A program made the position numbers and the translations under genes. DNA of 27,283 nt from JACVRW01 sp040509755 (GTDB lineage: Bacteria > Actinomycetota > Thermoleophilia > Solirubrobacterales > Thermoleophilaceae), in NCBI GenBank assembly GCA_040509755.1, contig JBEVKF010000066.1:1-27283 (forward strand), given 5' to 3'. The notes under the pieces were generated by a model that made no database searches, was not told the origin of the DNA, and was given only the letters and a program-made list of their open reading frames with translations. This document shows positions 6,803 through 14,179 of the stretch, in pieces; positions within the stretch are counted from its first letter, which is position 1, and the number at the start of each line of letters is the position of its first letter.

Positions 6803-8413
6803 TCACGCCGCCAGCGCCCGCGCCACGATCGCGCCCGTGTCCACGGAAGCCGGCAGCGTGCCGTACACGCGGCCGCCCTCGCCGAGCCGCCCTGCACAGA
6901 AGGCGTCGGCGACGACGGGCGGCGCGTTTCGAACAAGCAGGCTTGCCTGCAGCGTCACCGCAAGCTCCTCGACCAGGCGCCGCGCCGAGCCCTCCGGATC
7001 CTCGGGAAACGGCGCCTCGCGCAGGCGATCGAGCTGGGCGTCGAGCAGTGCGTTGCCGCCGCGCGCCAGCTCGCACTCGGCGAGGAAGGCCGGCAGCCCG
7101 TCGGGCTCCTTGACGGTGGCGCGCAGGACGTCCAGAGCGGCGACGTTGCCCGAGCCCTCCCAGATCGAGTTGAGCGGCGCGTCGCGCAGTAGCCGCGGCA
7201 TGCCCGACTCCTCGACGTAGCCGTTGCCGCCCAGGCACTCGAGCGCCTCCGCGGAGTGCCCGACCGCGCGCTTGCAGACCCAGTACTTCATGACAGCCGT
7301 CGCGAACCGGCGGAAACCTGGAGGGCTCGCGCGCGCCGCGCGCTCGCCGTTCCCGTCATCCCGCTCATCGTAGGCACGGGCGATTCGGAACGCCGCGGCG
7401 GTCGCGGCCTCGGACTCGACCGCGAGGTCGGCCAGCACGTTGCGCATCGCGGGGTGCTCGGCGAGCAGCTTTCCGAACGCGCTGCGGTGGCGGGCGTGGT
7501 GCACCGCGTGCGCGACGCCCGAGCGCATGCCGGCGGCCGAGCCGATCAGGCAGTCGAGGCGGGTGTGGTTGACCATGCGGATGATCGTCGCGACGCCGCG
7601 GCCCTCCTCGCCCACCAGCCGGCCGCGAACGCGGTGGAACTCCACCTCGCTCGAGGGCAGCGAGCGCGTGCCGAGCTTGTCCTTGAGGCGCTGGATCCGG
7701 AAGCCCGGATCGCGCCCCTCGATCAGGAAGCAGGAGAGCCCGGCGGTTGTCTGGGCGAGTGTCAGGAAGAGGTCGCAGGACGGATACGAGCAAAACCACT
7801 TGTGGCCTGTGATCTCGAAGAGCCCGTCGCCGGCGGGCTCGGCGCGCGTCGTGTTGGCGCGCACGTCCGACCCGCCCTGCTTCTCGGTCATGGCCATCCC
7901 GGCCAGCGCGCCTTCGTCGTAGCTCGCGCGGGTCAGGCGCGGCTCCCAGTGGGCTGCCAGCGCGGGCTCGGCCCGCAGGGCCGGAATCACCGAATAGGTC
8001 ATGGAGACCGGGCACATGACCCCCGAGTTGACCTGACCCCAGACGAACAGGAGCGCGCCGCGCACCACGTGCGCCCCGGGCTGAGGATCTCTCCACGGCA
8101 ACGAGTGGATCTCCCGCTCGATCGCCTGGCGCAGCAACCAATGCCAGGAGGGGTCGAGCTCCACCACGTCGATGCGCACGCCGTAGCGGTCGTGCGTGCG
8201 CAGGATCGGCTCGTTTCGCTCGGCGCGCTCCGAGTGCTCGAGAGCCTCCGGCGACCCGGCCAGCTCGCCGGCGTCGCGCAGCCGGTCGACACCCCAGCTC
8301 CCGCCCTCGCGCTCGAGCCCCTCGCGCAGCGCCGTATCGGCCTCGAACACGTTGTAGGGGCCAAGCGGCGGCGGCTGGTTGGTTACGTCATGCGTGGATG
8401 CGCTCGTGAGCAC
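6803..8413 (-). CDS. aidB: AidB-like acyl-CoA dehydrogenase family flavoprotein
   Basis: 536 residues, close to the 541 of E. coli AidB, and recognisably collinear with it. The N-terminus has TNQPPPLGPYNVFEADTALRE (compare the AidB 'NQP.PL...N.y..D.al.e' opening). Next come CPVSMTYSVIPAL, then AMTEKQGGSDVRANTTRAE (174-192), the diagnostic AidB flavin-domain block. GHKWFCS, RLKDKLGTRS and IWEGSGN (417-423) follow. AidB binds FAD and duplex DNA and is part of the response to alkylating agents in enterobacteria; weak isovaleryl-CoA dehydrogenase activity is known. The GTG at 8413 is chosen as start: AGGAGG lies 9 nt upstream and the AidB N-terminal spacing fits exactly, whereas an ATG at 8443 would lie further inside the tetR gene. 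It overlaps the end of the TetR gene by 26 nt, so the two are cotranscribed and probably share control. Confidence 0.9.
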   Translation of the reverse strand: MLTSASTHDVTNQPPPLGPYNVFEADTALREGLEREGGSWGVDRLRDAGELAGSPEALEHSERAERNEPILRTHDRYGVRIDVVELDPSWHWLLRQAIEREIHSLPWRDPQPGAHVVRGALLFVWGQVNSGVMCPVSMTYSVIPALRAEPALAAHWEPRLTRASYDEGALAGMAMTEKQGGSDVRANTTRAEPAGDGLFEITGHKWFCSYPSCDLFLTLAQTTAGLSCFLIEGRDPGFRIQRLKDKLGTRSLPSSEVEFHRVRGRLVGEEGRGVATIIRMVNHTRLDCLIGSAAGMRSGVAHAVHHARHRSAFGKLLAEHPAMRNVLADLAVESEAATAAAFRIARAYDERDDGNGERAARASPPGFRRFATAVMKYWVCKRAVGHSAEALECLGGNGYVEESGMPRLLRDAPLNSIWEGSGNVAALDVLRATVKEPDGLPAFLAECELARGGNALLDAQLDRLREAPFPEDPEGSARRLVEELAVTLQASLLVRNAPPVVADAFCAGRLGEGGRVYGTLPASVDTGAIVARALAA

Positions 8414-9011
8414 GGGGGAGTGCCTCCTGACAGAACTGGACAAGGGTTGCGATCAAGGCTTCGTTCGAGCCGGCGCGCGCGGCGTGGAGCGGGCCGACGA
8501 GCGACTCGGCCAGCGCGCCGACCAGTGCGGCCGCGACCGTGCGCGAGTCGTGGGGGCGCAGCTCGCCATCGCGCACGCCGTCCTCGAGCACGGTCGCGAA
8601 GGCGTTGCGGTACCCCGTGCGCAGGCGCAGGCGCTCCGCCTCGACTGCCGGGTCGACGGGCTCGGCGATCAGCGCGTAGGCGAGCACGGGACCGGCCAGC
8701 GCGCGCCGGCTGAAGGCCTCCACGGCGGCACCGATCCGCTCGGGTGCCGAACGGCCGTCCGCGCGCGAGACGTCGACCACAACGTCCAGCTCGCGCTGCG
8801 AGGCCTGCCGGAAGACCTCCGCGAAAAGCTCGCCCTTGGAGGAGAAGTGCCGGTAGACGGTGCCCACCGCCACCTGAGCTCCGCCCGCGACCTGCTGGAT
8901 CCCGGCCGCGGCGAAGCCGCCGCGCGCCACGCGCTCCATCGCGATCGAGACGATCCGCTCGCGCGTGGCCAACATGCGCGCCTGGGTCCGCTCGGTGGGC
9001 CGGTATGGCAT
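8388..9011 (-). CDS. TetR/AcrR-family transcriptional regulator
   Basis: 207 residues. The N-terminal HTH reads RERIVSIAMERVARGGFAAAG, then IQQVAGGAQVAVGTVYRHFSSKGELFAEVFR, the textbook TetR DNA-binding domain (about 17-65 from the ATG at 9011). The C-terminal two-thirds is alpha-helical with no recognised ligand signature. It heads a unit with aidB, which starts inside its 3' end. A reading frame opens further upstream at 9050, but that would place the operator palindrome (9023-9038) inside the coding sequence, so the ATG at 9011 is preferred. The regulator probably represses its own promoter and hence aidB; its inducer might be an acyl-CoA or a toxic electrophile, but that is inference. Confidence 0.9.
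   Translation of the reverse strand: MPYRPTERTQARMLATRERIVSIAMERVARGGFAAAGIQQVAGGAQVAVGTVYRHFSSKGELFAEVFRQASQRELDVVVDVSRADGRSAPERIGAAVEAFSRRALAGPVLAYALIAEPVDPAVEAERLRLRTGYRNAFATVLEDGVRDGELRPHDSRTVAAALVGALAESLVGPLHAARAGSNEALIATLVQFCQEALPRAHERIHA
8423..8428 (-). promoter_or_regulatory. Strong Shine-Dalgarno (AGGAGG) deciding the GTG start of aidB
   Basis: AGGAGG on the minus strand, 9 nt before the GTG at 8413 and inside the end of the TetR coding sequence. It stands out because most unit-heading genes in the window lack such a site and appear leaderless. Confidence 0.75.
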
Positions 9012-9021
9012 CTCACAAAGA

Positions 9022-9050
9022 AGTGAATCACGATTCACACCTTGGCGCAA
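9022..9050 (-). promoter_or_regulatory. Promoter and TetR operator for the tetR-aidB unit
   Basis: On the minus strand a -35-like TTGCGC (9045-9050) and a -10-like TTCACT (9022-9027) are spaced 17 nt apart, with the ATG 10 nt further on. A perfect palindrome at 9023-9038 (GTGAATC-GT-GATTCAC, 7-bp arms) overlaps the spacer and the -10. Its size and position are what a TetR dimer needs to block RNA polymerase. Confidence 0.65.
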
Positions 9051-9054
9051 CCGC

Positions 9055-10062
9055 TCAGGTGCTCGCGAGCAGCTCGCCGACCGCCGAGTCCGCGAGCTCC
9101 GCGTTGCGCTCCCAGGTCAGCGTGCGGGCGCGCTCGAGGCCCGCGGCGCGCAGGCGCTCGCGTTCCGGGCCTGCGGCCGCGAGCAGCGCCTCGGCAAAGG
9201 CGCCGGGATCGGCGGGGTCGGCGAGCAGAGCGGCGCCGCCGCAGGCCTCGGGCAGCGCCGCGGCGTCGCTGGCCACCACGGGAGTCCCGCAGGCCATGGC
9301 CTCCACGCAGGGCAGCCCGAAGCCTTCGTACAGCGACGGCATGGCCAGCACCGCCGCGTGGCCGTAGAGGGCCGGTAGCTCGCCCTCGGGCACATAGCCG
9401 AGCCGGCGCGCGCTGCCGGGCTCGCTTCGCAGGTAGGGGCGATCCGACCCGGCGACCACCACCTCGAGTCCCTGCTCGGCCAGGGCGGGCGCCGCCCGGT
9501 CGAGCAGCGCCAGGTTCTTTCGCGCGCTGTCTGTGCCGAGGGCGAGCACGTAGGGCCGTTCGAGGCCGGCCGGGCGGGCTCCGGCGGCCGGCACGAAGCG
9601 CTTATCGACTCCGGGCGGGATCACCCGAATGCGCTCCGGCTCGACTCCGAGCAGGCGGTGGAGTTCGTCGGCCACGAACCGCGAGGGCACCAGCAATAGC
9701 CGCGCGCCGGCGCCGATGCGGCGCAGGGCGAAACGGTGCCAGGACCCGTAGGCGCGGCCGAACCAGGCGGGCTCACGCAGCGGCGCCGCGTCGTGGATGT
9801 AGACGACGTTGCGCCGTCCGGCGAGCGGAGCGAGGTTGGCGGGGGAGAGGAGCAGCCGGCTGGCGCGAGCGGCGAGTGGCAGCGCGGCCTGCTCCCAGGC
9901 CTGGCCCGCCGCGTGTGCCAGCGCCCGAGGCGGGCGCACGACCCGGTAGCGGTCGGGTCGCAGCGCGGGCAGCCGGGTCACGAGCTCGACCGACACGCGC
10001 TCCACCCCGCCGATCTCGCTGCGCACGGTCGCGCGGGCGTTGATGGCAACCGGCGCCGTCAA
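9055..10062 (-). CDS. GT4-family glycosyltransferase (last gene of unit A)
   Basis: 335 residues with the GT-B architecture of family GT4. The N-terminal half includes VRSEIGGVERVSVELVTRLP, the 'GG.er...eL...L' acceptor-side motif, and VVYIHDAAPL. The C-terminal donor domain has YVLALGTDSARKNLALL (the '.R.KN...l' phosphate-binding region), and SLYEGFGLPCVEAMACGTPVVAS, whose two glutamates form the E-x7-E motif that binds the nucleotide-sugar donor. Likely transfers a sugar from a nucleotide donor onto a lipid-linked glycan at the cytoplasmic face. The start is taken as TTG at 10062, overlapping the preceding TGA as TTGA; no ATG or closer start suits the first strand (APVAINARAT). Its stop lies 43 bp upstream of the TetR start. 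Confidence 0.86.
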   Translation of the reverse strand: MTAPVAINARATVRSEIGGVERVSVELVTRLPALRPDRYRVVRPPRALAHAAGQAWEQAALPLAARASRLLLSPANLAPLAGRRNVVYIHDAAPLREPAWFGRAYGSWHRFALRRIGAGARLLLVPSRFVADELHRLLGVEPERIRVIPPGVDKRFVPAAGARPAGLERPYVLALGTDSARKNLALLDRAAPALAEQGLEVVVAGSDRPYLRSEPGSARRLGYVPEGELPALYGHAAVLAMPSLYEGFGLPCVEAMACGTPVVASDAAALPEACGGAALLADPADPGAFAEALLAAAGPERERLRAAGLERARTLTWERNAELADSAVGELLAST

Positions 10063-10949
10063 GAGCGCATCTCGCGACGCGCGGCGCGCAGCGCGCGTAG
10101 CCGGGCGAGCTCGAGCCCCCCGCCGCGACGCGCCAGTCGCCGGGCGCCCGCGCGCGTCGCGTAGGTCACGGCCTCGGCCAGGTCGTCGAGAGCCAGGGCG
10201 GTGCTGCCCTCGCGCCCGACGACCTCGCGCCTGCGATGGGCGCGCATGCCCAGGTCGCGTGCGCCCAGCGCGGGCGCGGTCGATGCGCCGCCGCGGTGGC
10301 GCAGAGCCACCTCGGGGCGCAGCATGGTGGGGATCGCCGCCCGGCGAGCACGCAGGCAGAGCTCCATGTCCTCGTAGAAGAGGAACGCGCCGGGGTCGAA
10401 GGGACCGAGCCGTCGCAGCAGGTCGGTGCGAGCAACGAGGCAGGCCGCGATGGCCCACCCAACGGGGTGTGGGTGGTCGCTGCGCCAGGGCTCGTAGCGG
10501 CGCCGAAGCGCCGGCGGGAGCAGCGGCCCCGGGACAAAGGCGGGCACCAGGGCCTCTAGCCGGCCAGGGATCGGGTGAGCGCTGTCCTGCACGCTGCCGT
10601 CGCTGTTGCGCAACCGTGGGGCGATCAGCGCCTCGCTCTCCGCGGCCTCGGCCGCGAGTCGCCCCAGGCCGCCGTCCAGCAGCTCGACGTCCGGGTTCAC
10701 GAGGGCGGTCACCGGCGCCTCGACGAACTCCAGGCCGGCGTTGCAGCCCGCTCCAAAGCCGAGGTTTGAGTCGAGCGTCACAACCTTTGCGCCGCGCGCC
10801 GCGGCCAGGGCTCCGCCCTCATCGGACGACCCGCTATCCACGATCACCACCTGGGGGTGGGGCGACAGGTACCGGTCGATCGTGTCGAGCAGCCGCGAGA
10901 GGTCGCGCTCGGAGTCGTGGATCACGGTGACGATCGCGAACGGGGTCAT
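10059..10949 (-). CDS. GT2-family glycosyltransferase, WbbL/rhamnosyltransferase-like
   Basis: 296 residues with a GT-A fold. AIVTVIHDSERDLSRLLDTI opens the nucleotide-binding domain. VVIVDSGSSDEG holds the first aspartates, and NLGFGAGCNAGL plus TALVNPDVELL give the NPDVE motif typical of the WbbL/rhamnosyltransferase subgroup. GPFDPGAFLFYEDMELCLRAR carries the conserved 'F.Y.ED.dl..R' catalytic segment. The C-terminus is Arg/Ala-rich and helical, probably membrane-associated. It probably adds rhamnose or a similar sugar, but donor choice is not readable. The ATG overlaps the previous gene's TGA as ATGA, and its own TGA overlaps the next gene's TTG. Confidence 0.88.
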   Translation of the reverse strand: MTPFAIVTVIHDSERDLSRLLDTIDRYLSPHPQVVIVDSGSSDEGGALAAARGAKVVTLDSNLGFGAGCNAGLEFVEAPVTALVNPDVELLDGGLGRLAAEAAESEALIAPRLRNSDGSVQDSAHPIPGRLEALVPAFVPGPLLPPALRRRYEPWRSDHPHPVGWAIAACLVARTDLLRRLGPFDPGAFLFYEDMELCLRARRAAIPTMLRPEVALRHRGGASTAPALGARDLGMRAHRRREVVGREGSTALALDDLAEAVTYATRAGARRLARRGGGLELARLRALRAARREMRS

Positions 10950-12028
10950 CGCGCCGCCTCCGCCAGCACGGCGCGAGTCTCGCGCGCGGCGTGTTCCCAG
11001 GAGAGCCGAGCCGCAGCCGCGCGGCCGTCCGCCACCAGGCGATCCCGCAGGTCCGGGGAGCGCTCCAGCGCGAGCAGGGCCTCGGCGAGCGCGTCCGCGT
11101 CGCCGGGGGCAACTCGCAGCGCGCCCTGGCCGAGCGTCTCGGCGAAGACCGGCAGGTCGGCGACGACCGCAGGCGTCCCTCGCGCAATCGCCTCGACCGG
11201 TGTGAAGCCAAAGCCCTCCTCGCGCGAGACGCACGCCAGCGCAAGCGCGTTTGCGTAGAGCGACTCCAACAGCGGCGCGCCGACGTGCCCCAGCACGGTG
11301 GCGTGGGTGCGCTCGAGCTCGCCGCGCAACGGGCCGTCGCCGGCGAACACGAGCGCGGCGGCCAGGCCCCGCTCGCGGGCGCGGCGGTGGCCTTCGATCA
11401 GCAGCTCGGGACGCTTGCGCGGCTCGAGCGCCCCGACCGCGAGCACGAAGCCGTCCGCGAGCCCGGCGGGCAAGGCCCCGGCTGGTCCCGGCGGGCGACC
11501 GGGACCGTGGGCCACTACGCGCGTCTGCTCCGGGTCGAGGCGCCAGCGGACGACCGCCTCGTCGCGGACCGGACCGGAGACGCAGATCACCCGCGTTGCC
11601 GCTTGGGCGAGCCGGTGCGGGCGCGCCAGCCGATGCCAAGCGCGCTCGTAGGCGCTGAAGTCCGATGGCCGGTGCTCGAACGCGAGGTCGTGGAGGGTCA
11701 GCACGTAATTGACCTCAGCGGAGACCGCCACGGGTCGTGGCGCCGGCGCCCACGCGACATCGCAGCCGGCGGCCAGGCGATCGAGCCGGGGGCGCCCGAG
11801 CAGAGGGACCGCTCCGAACAGCAACTGGCTGGGCACGCGCCGCCTCAGCAGGCGCACGTTTGCCGCCCGCAGCGGCTCGGGATCGGCCAGACTCGGCACG
11901 ATCACGACGTACTCGTCGTCCGGAGCCAGCTCACCGAGGGCTTCGAGCAGCCAACGCAGGTAGCCGGCTACGCCGCGCTCGTGGACGGCGCCGGGGCGAA
12001 GCGCGCGGCCGTCGACGGCGACCCTCAC
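10946..12028 (-). CDS. GT4-family glycosyltransferase (first GT of unit A)
   Basis: 360 residues, GTG start at 12028, 21 bp after the LPXTG-protein gene. MRVAVDGRALRPG is the usual GT4 first strand. VNYVLTLHDLAFEH and RVICVSGPVRDEAV are acceptor-domain motifs. FVLAVGALEPRKRPELLIEGH, REEGFGFTPVEAIARGTPAVVAD (E-x7-E type) and LVFAGDGPLRGEL form the donor-binding domain. The overall plan resembles mannosyltransferases of the WbaZ/MtfB type that begin 'mrIaiDgr.l'. Role: addition of a sugar to a surface glycan precursor in the cytoplasm. It overlaps the following GT2 gene by 4 nt (ATGA). Confidence 0.86.
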   Translation of the reverse strand: MRVAVDGRALRPGAVHERGVAGYLRWLLEALGELAPDDEYVVIVPSLADPEPLRAANVRLLRRRVPSQLLFGAVPLLGRPRLDRLAAGCDVAWAPAPRPVAVSAEVNYVLTLHDLAFEHRPSDFSAYERAWHRLARPHRLAQAATRVICVSGPVRDEAVVRWRLDPEQTRVVAHGPGRPPGPAGALPAGLADGFVLAVGALEPRKRPELLIEGHRRARERGLAAALVFAGDGPLRGELERTHATVLGHVGAPLLESLYANALALACVSREEGFGFTPVEAIARGTPAVVADLPVFAETLGQGALRVAPGDADALAEALLALERSPDLRDRLVADGRAAAARLSWEHAARETRAVLAEAAR

Positions 12029-12049
12029 GATTCCCTGCCGGCGGCTGCG

Positions 12050-12376
12050 TCAGCAGCGGCGCCGAAGGACGGCACCTGTGCCGAGCAGCGCCGCGCCCGC
12101 CAGCGCCACCGCGAGCAGCGGCAGGCCGGTCCGGGGAAGCGCCGGAGCGCCTGTGGCCTGCGCTGCCTGAACCGAGCCGTTCCCTCCCTCGGCCACGGTT
12201 GCCGGCGGGGTGGCGGGCTGCTCGGCGGGAGCTTCCGGCTGGGGCTGCTCGGCCGCGGGATCGTCGCCCTGGAAGGGGTCGCTGTACTGATCGTCGCCCG
12301 CGCTCTGGGCGAACGCTACGCCCGGTGCGGCGGCCAGCGCGGCGAGCACGAGGAGGGCGGCGAGGGCTCGAAGCAT
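12050..12376 (-). CDS. Small LPXTG-type cell-wall-anchored protein
   Basis: 108 residues with all parts of a sortase substrate. The signal peptide covers about 1-23 (ends VAFA|QS). A short acidic patch, GDDQYSDPFQGDDP, follows, then a Pro/Gln/Glu/Ala-rich linker to about residue 75. LPRTG sits at 80-84, then a hydrophobic helix (85-104) and the positive tail RRRC. The mature exposed part is only about 60 residues and has no recognised domain, so it may be a spacer, an attachment point or a small structural wall protein. It is the first gene of a unit with three glycosyltransferases. No sortase gene is in the window. An ATG at 12376 preceded by TAGGCT 8 nt upstream makes the start secure. Confidence 0.8.
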   Translation of the reverse strand: MLRALAALLVLAALAAAPGVAFAQSAGDDQYSDPFQGDDPAAEQPQPEAPAEQPATPPATVAEGGNGSVQAAQATGAPALPRTGLPLLAVALAGAALLGTGAVLRRRC

Positions 12377-12384
12377 GGGTCGGC

Positions 12385-12390
12385 AGCCTA
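12385..12390 (-). promoter_or_regulatory. Candidate leaderless -10 box for unit A
   Basis: TAGGCT on the minus strand, 8 nt before the ATG at 12376. It would drive the LPXTG gene and the three glycosyltransferases behind it. The 12377-12583 gap between divergent units A and B also holds a direct repeat of GCGTTCGTG (12514-12522 and 12526-12534) and an AT-richer patch near 12459-12481 of unknown role. Confidence 0.5.
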
Positions 12391-12569
12391 GCGAGGCGGT
12401 CCCGGCGGGCCGTGCTCAGGCCGTGCGGCACCCGCCCTCACGAGGCGGCGGTCTGAGCTTCTTGTTGTATGGCTCGTAGAACCTGAGACACCCCCCGCGG
12501 GTGCCGGCGCGCTGCGTTCGTGACAGCGTTCGTGTGCCTTACTCCATCAGCGACCACCGCTCGCCCCCG

Positions 12570-12575
12570 TAGACT
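12570..12575 (+). promoter_or_regulatory. Candidate leaderless -10 box for unit B
   Basis: TAGACT, then 8 nt, then the GTG at 12584. It is the same hexamer as the box before the GT2 gene at 19201. No ribosome binding site is seen between box and start. Confidence 0.55.
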
Positions 12576-12583
12576 GCGCGCCC

Positions 12584-13774
12584 GTGCTCAAGCCTGCGCC
12601 GACAGGGAGGGTCGCGCTCGTCCACGATTTCCTCGTGGGCGTGCGCGGTGCCGACCGCGTGTTCCTCGAGATCTGCGACCTCTGGCCCGACGCCGACGTG
12701 TTCACGCCGATCTACGACGAGCAGGGCACCGAGGGCCGCTTCGCCGGGCGCCGGATCTACACCTCCTTCCTGCAGCGGATGCGGCCGCGGGCACGCACAT
12801 TTCGCGCGCTGCTCCCGCTCTACCCGGCCGCGATCGAGTCCTTCGACCTGTCGGGTTACGACCTGGTCGTGTCGAGCTCGAGCGCCTGGGCTCATGCGGT
12901 TATCTGCGACGAGGAGACGGTCCACGTCTGCTACTGCCACAACCCATTCCGCTTTGCGTGGAACGAGCGCCGGCGAACGCTCGCGGAGCGCCCGGACCCG
13001 GTCTCGCGCGCGGTGCTGCGGGGACTGTTTCGGCGTTGGCGCGAGTGGGACTGGATCGCCGCGCAGCGCGTCGACCGCTACGTCACGAACTCGCAGACCA
13101 CCCAGTCGCGCATACGCGCCTACTTCGGCCGCGACTCGCGCATCGTCTACCCGCCGGTCGCCACCGAGCGCTTCGGCATCGGAGTCGTGGGCGACTACTA
13201 CCTCGTGCTCTCGGAGCTGGTCTCTCACAAGCAGATCGACGTTGCCGTGCAGGCGTTCAACCGCCTGAGGCTGCCGCTGGTGGTCGCGGGCGACGGGCCG
13301 GGTCGCCGCCGTCTCGAGAAGATCGCCGGGCCTACGATCCGTTTCGCCGGCCGGGTGTCGGACGCGGAGGTCGCGAGGTTGCTGGCGAGCTGCCGGGCGC
13401 TGGTGGTGACCGGCCGCGAGGAGTTCGGGATTGCCGCCGTCGAGGCCCAGGCCGCGGGGCGGCCGGTGATCGCCCGCGGATCCGGAGGCCTGCTCGAGAA
13501 CGTGGTGGACGGCGTGACCGGCTGCTGGTGGCAAGGCGAGGCGGACGAGCTCGCCGAGGCCGTCCTGAGCTTCGACACCGAGAGCATCGACCCCCGCGCC
13601 TGTGTCGAGAACGCACGCCGCTTCGACTCCGCGGTCTTTCGCAGGGAGTTTCCGCGCGAGGTCGAGGAAGCCCTGCGCGACGGTCCGGCCGAGCGCCTCG
13701 AGGTATGGCCGCGCGTCCCGCGCCGCGTGCCGCACGCCCGCCGGCAGGTTTGGCGCCCGGGCCGCTTCGGATAG
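12584..13774 (+). CDS. GT4-family glycosyltransferase, WbaZ/mannosyltransferase-like
   Basis: 396 residues, GTG start. VALVHDFLVGVRGADRVFLEICDLWPDADVF matches the 'VhD.l...GGaErv...i...fPdA.vyt' opening of WbaZ-like GT4 enzymes. Here the usual GGA/GGE reads RGAD. YDLVVSSSSAWAHAV and VCYCHNPFRFAWN are further subgroup motifs. The donor domain has YYLVLSELVSHKQIDVAVQAFN and LVVAGDGPGRRRLEKIAG. TGREEFGIAAVEAQAAGRPVIA carries the two glutamates of the donor site, and GSGGLLENV follows. It probably transfers mannose or a related sugar to a polyprenyl-linked glycan. The C-terminal 40 residues are Arg/Pro-rich and not conserved in type. Its TAG is immediately followed by the ATG of the next gene. 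Confidence 0.88.
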   Translation: MLKPAPTGRVALVHDFLVGVRGADRVFLEICDLWPDADVFTPIYDEQGTEGRFAGRRIYTSFLQRMRPRARTFRALLPLYPAAIESFDLSGYDLVVSSSSAWAHAVICDEETVHVCYCHNPFRFAWNERRRTLAERPDPVSRAVLRGLFRRWREWDWIAAQRVDRYVTNSQTTQSRIRAYFGRDSRIVYPPVATERFGIGVVGDYYLVLSELVSHKQIDVAVQAFNRLRLPLVVAGDGPGRRRLEKIAGPTIRFAGRVSDAEVARLLASCRALVVTGREEFGIAAVEAQAAGRPVIARGSGGLLENVVDGVTGCWWQGEADELAEAVLSFDTESIDPRACVENARRFDSAVFRREFPREVEEALRDGPAERLEVWPRVPRRVPHARRQVWRPGRFG

Positions 13775-14179
13775 ATGGTTGCCGCGCGGGTCGCCATGGT
13801 CGCGGTGGCCCTGGGGGTGGTGTTCGTGCTCTGGACCTGGTTGGGGGCGGCGAGGGATTACGAGCGCGCCGTCGACCTCGCCACGAGCACCCGGCTGTCG
13901 AGCGCCCAGGCCGAGCAGGTCAGGCGCGATCTGCTCGCCGCCGGGCGCCACACACCGTCCACCGAGCCCGAGGTGGCGATCGCCCAGTTCGACCTCTTTC
14001 GCGGGCAGCCCCGTCGTGCGGCGGTCGAGCTGCGCGGCGTGGTTTCGCGCGAGCCGGACAACGCAACCGCCTGGGGTCTGCTGGCGGCCGCGCTCGCGGG
14101 GGTCGATGCGCCGGCCTCGCGCGCGGCTGCCCGGCACGAGGAGCAGCTACGCGCCGGCTTCGTGCACCGAAGCGAGTGA
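13775..14179 (+). CDS. Small membrane-anchored TPR-like protein
   Basis: 134 residues. One hydrophobic helix (about 5-25, VAMVAVALGVVFVLWTWL) is followed by a helical domain. Its central part, EVAIAQFDLFRGQPRRAAVELRGVVSREPDNATAWGLLAAAL, has the spacing of one to two tetratricopeptide units. This suggests an inner-membrane protein with a soluble protein-binding tail. The start abuts the stop of the GT4 gene (TAGATG), so the two are probably cotranslated. The last 33 bp overlap the 3' end of the convergent O-antigen ligase gene. I do not recognise a specific family. Confidence 0.65.
   Translation: MVAARVAMVAVALGVVFVLWTWLGAARDYERAVDLATSTRLSSAQAEQVRRDLLAAGRHTPSTEPEVAIAQFDLFRGQPRRAAVELRGVVSREPDNATAWGLLAAALAGVDAPASRAAARHEEQLRAGFVHRSE

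Noticed and set aside
6763..6936. N-terminal extension of the secreted EEP protein
   Set aside because: It would bury the signal peptide about 58 residues in, and overlaps the aidB 3' end; the ATG at 6762 has a promoter box and a proper signal peptide.
12438..12520. Short minus-strand frame ending at a TGA (12440-12438), with a helix-like tail such as VLRAIQQEAQTAA
   Set aside because: No supported start, very short and in a divergent promoter region; could be chance.
12514..12534. Direct repeat GCGTTCGTG twice with 12-bp period in the unit A/B gap
   Set aside because: Only two short copies; not enough to call an operator or a repeat family.
12539..14137. Long open frame on the minus strand opposite the GT4 and TPR genes
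   Set aside because: No recognisable domain; the plus-strand GT4 motifs are unambiguous.
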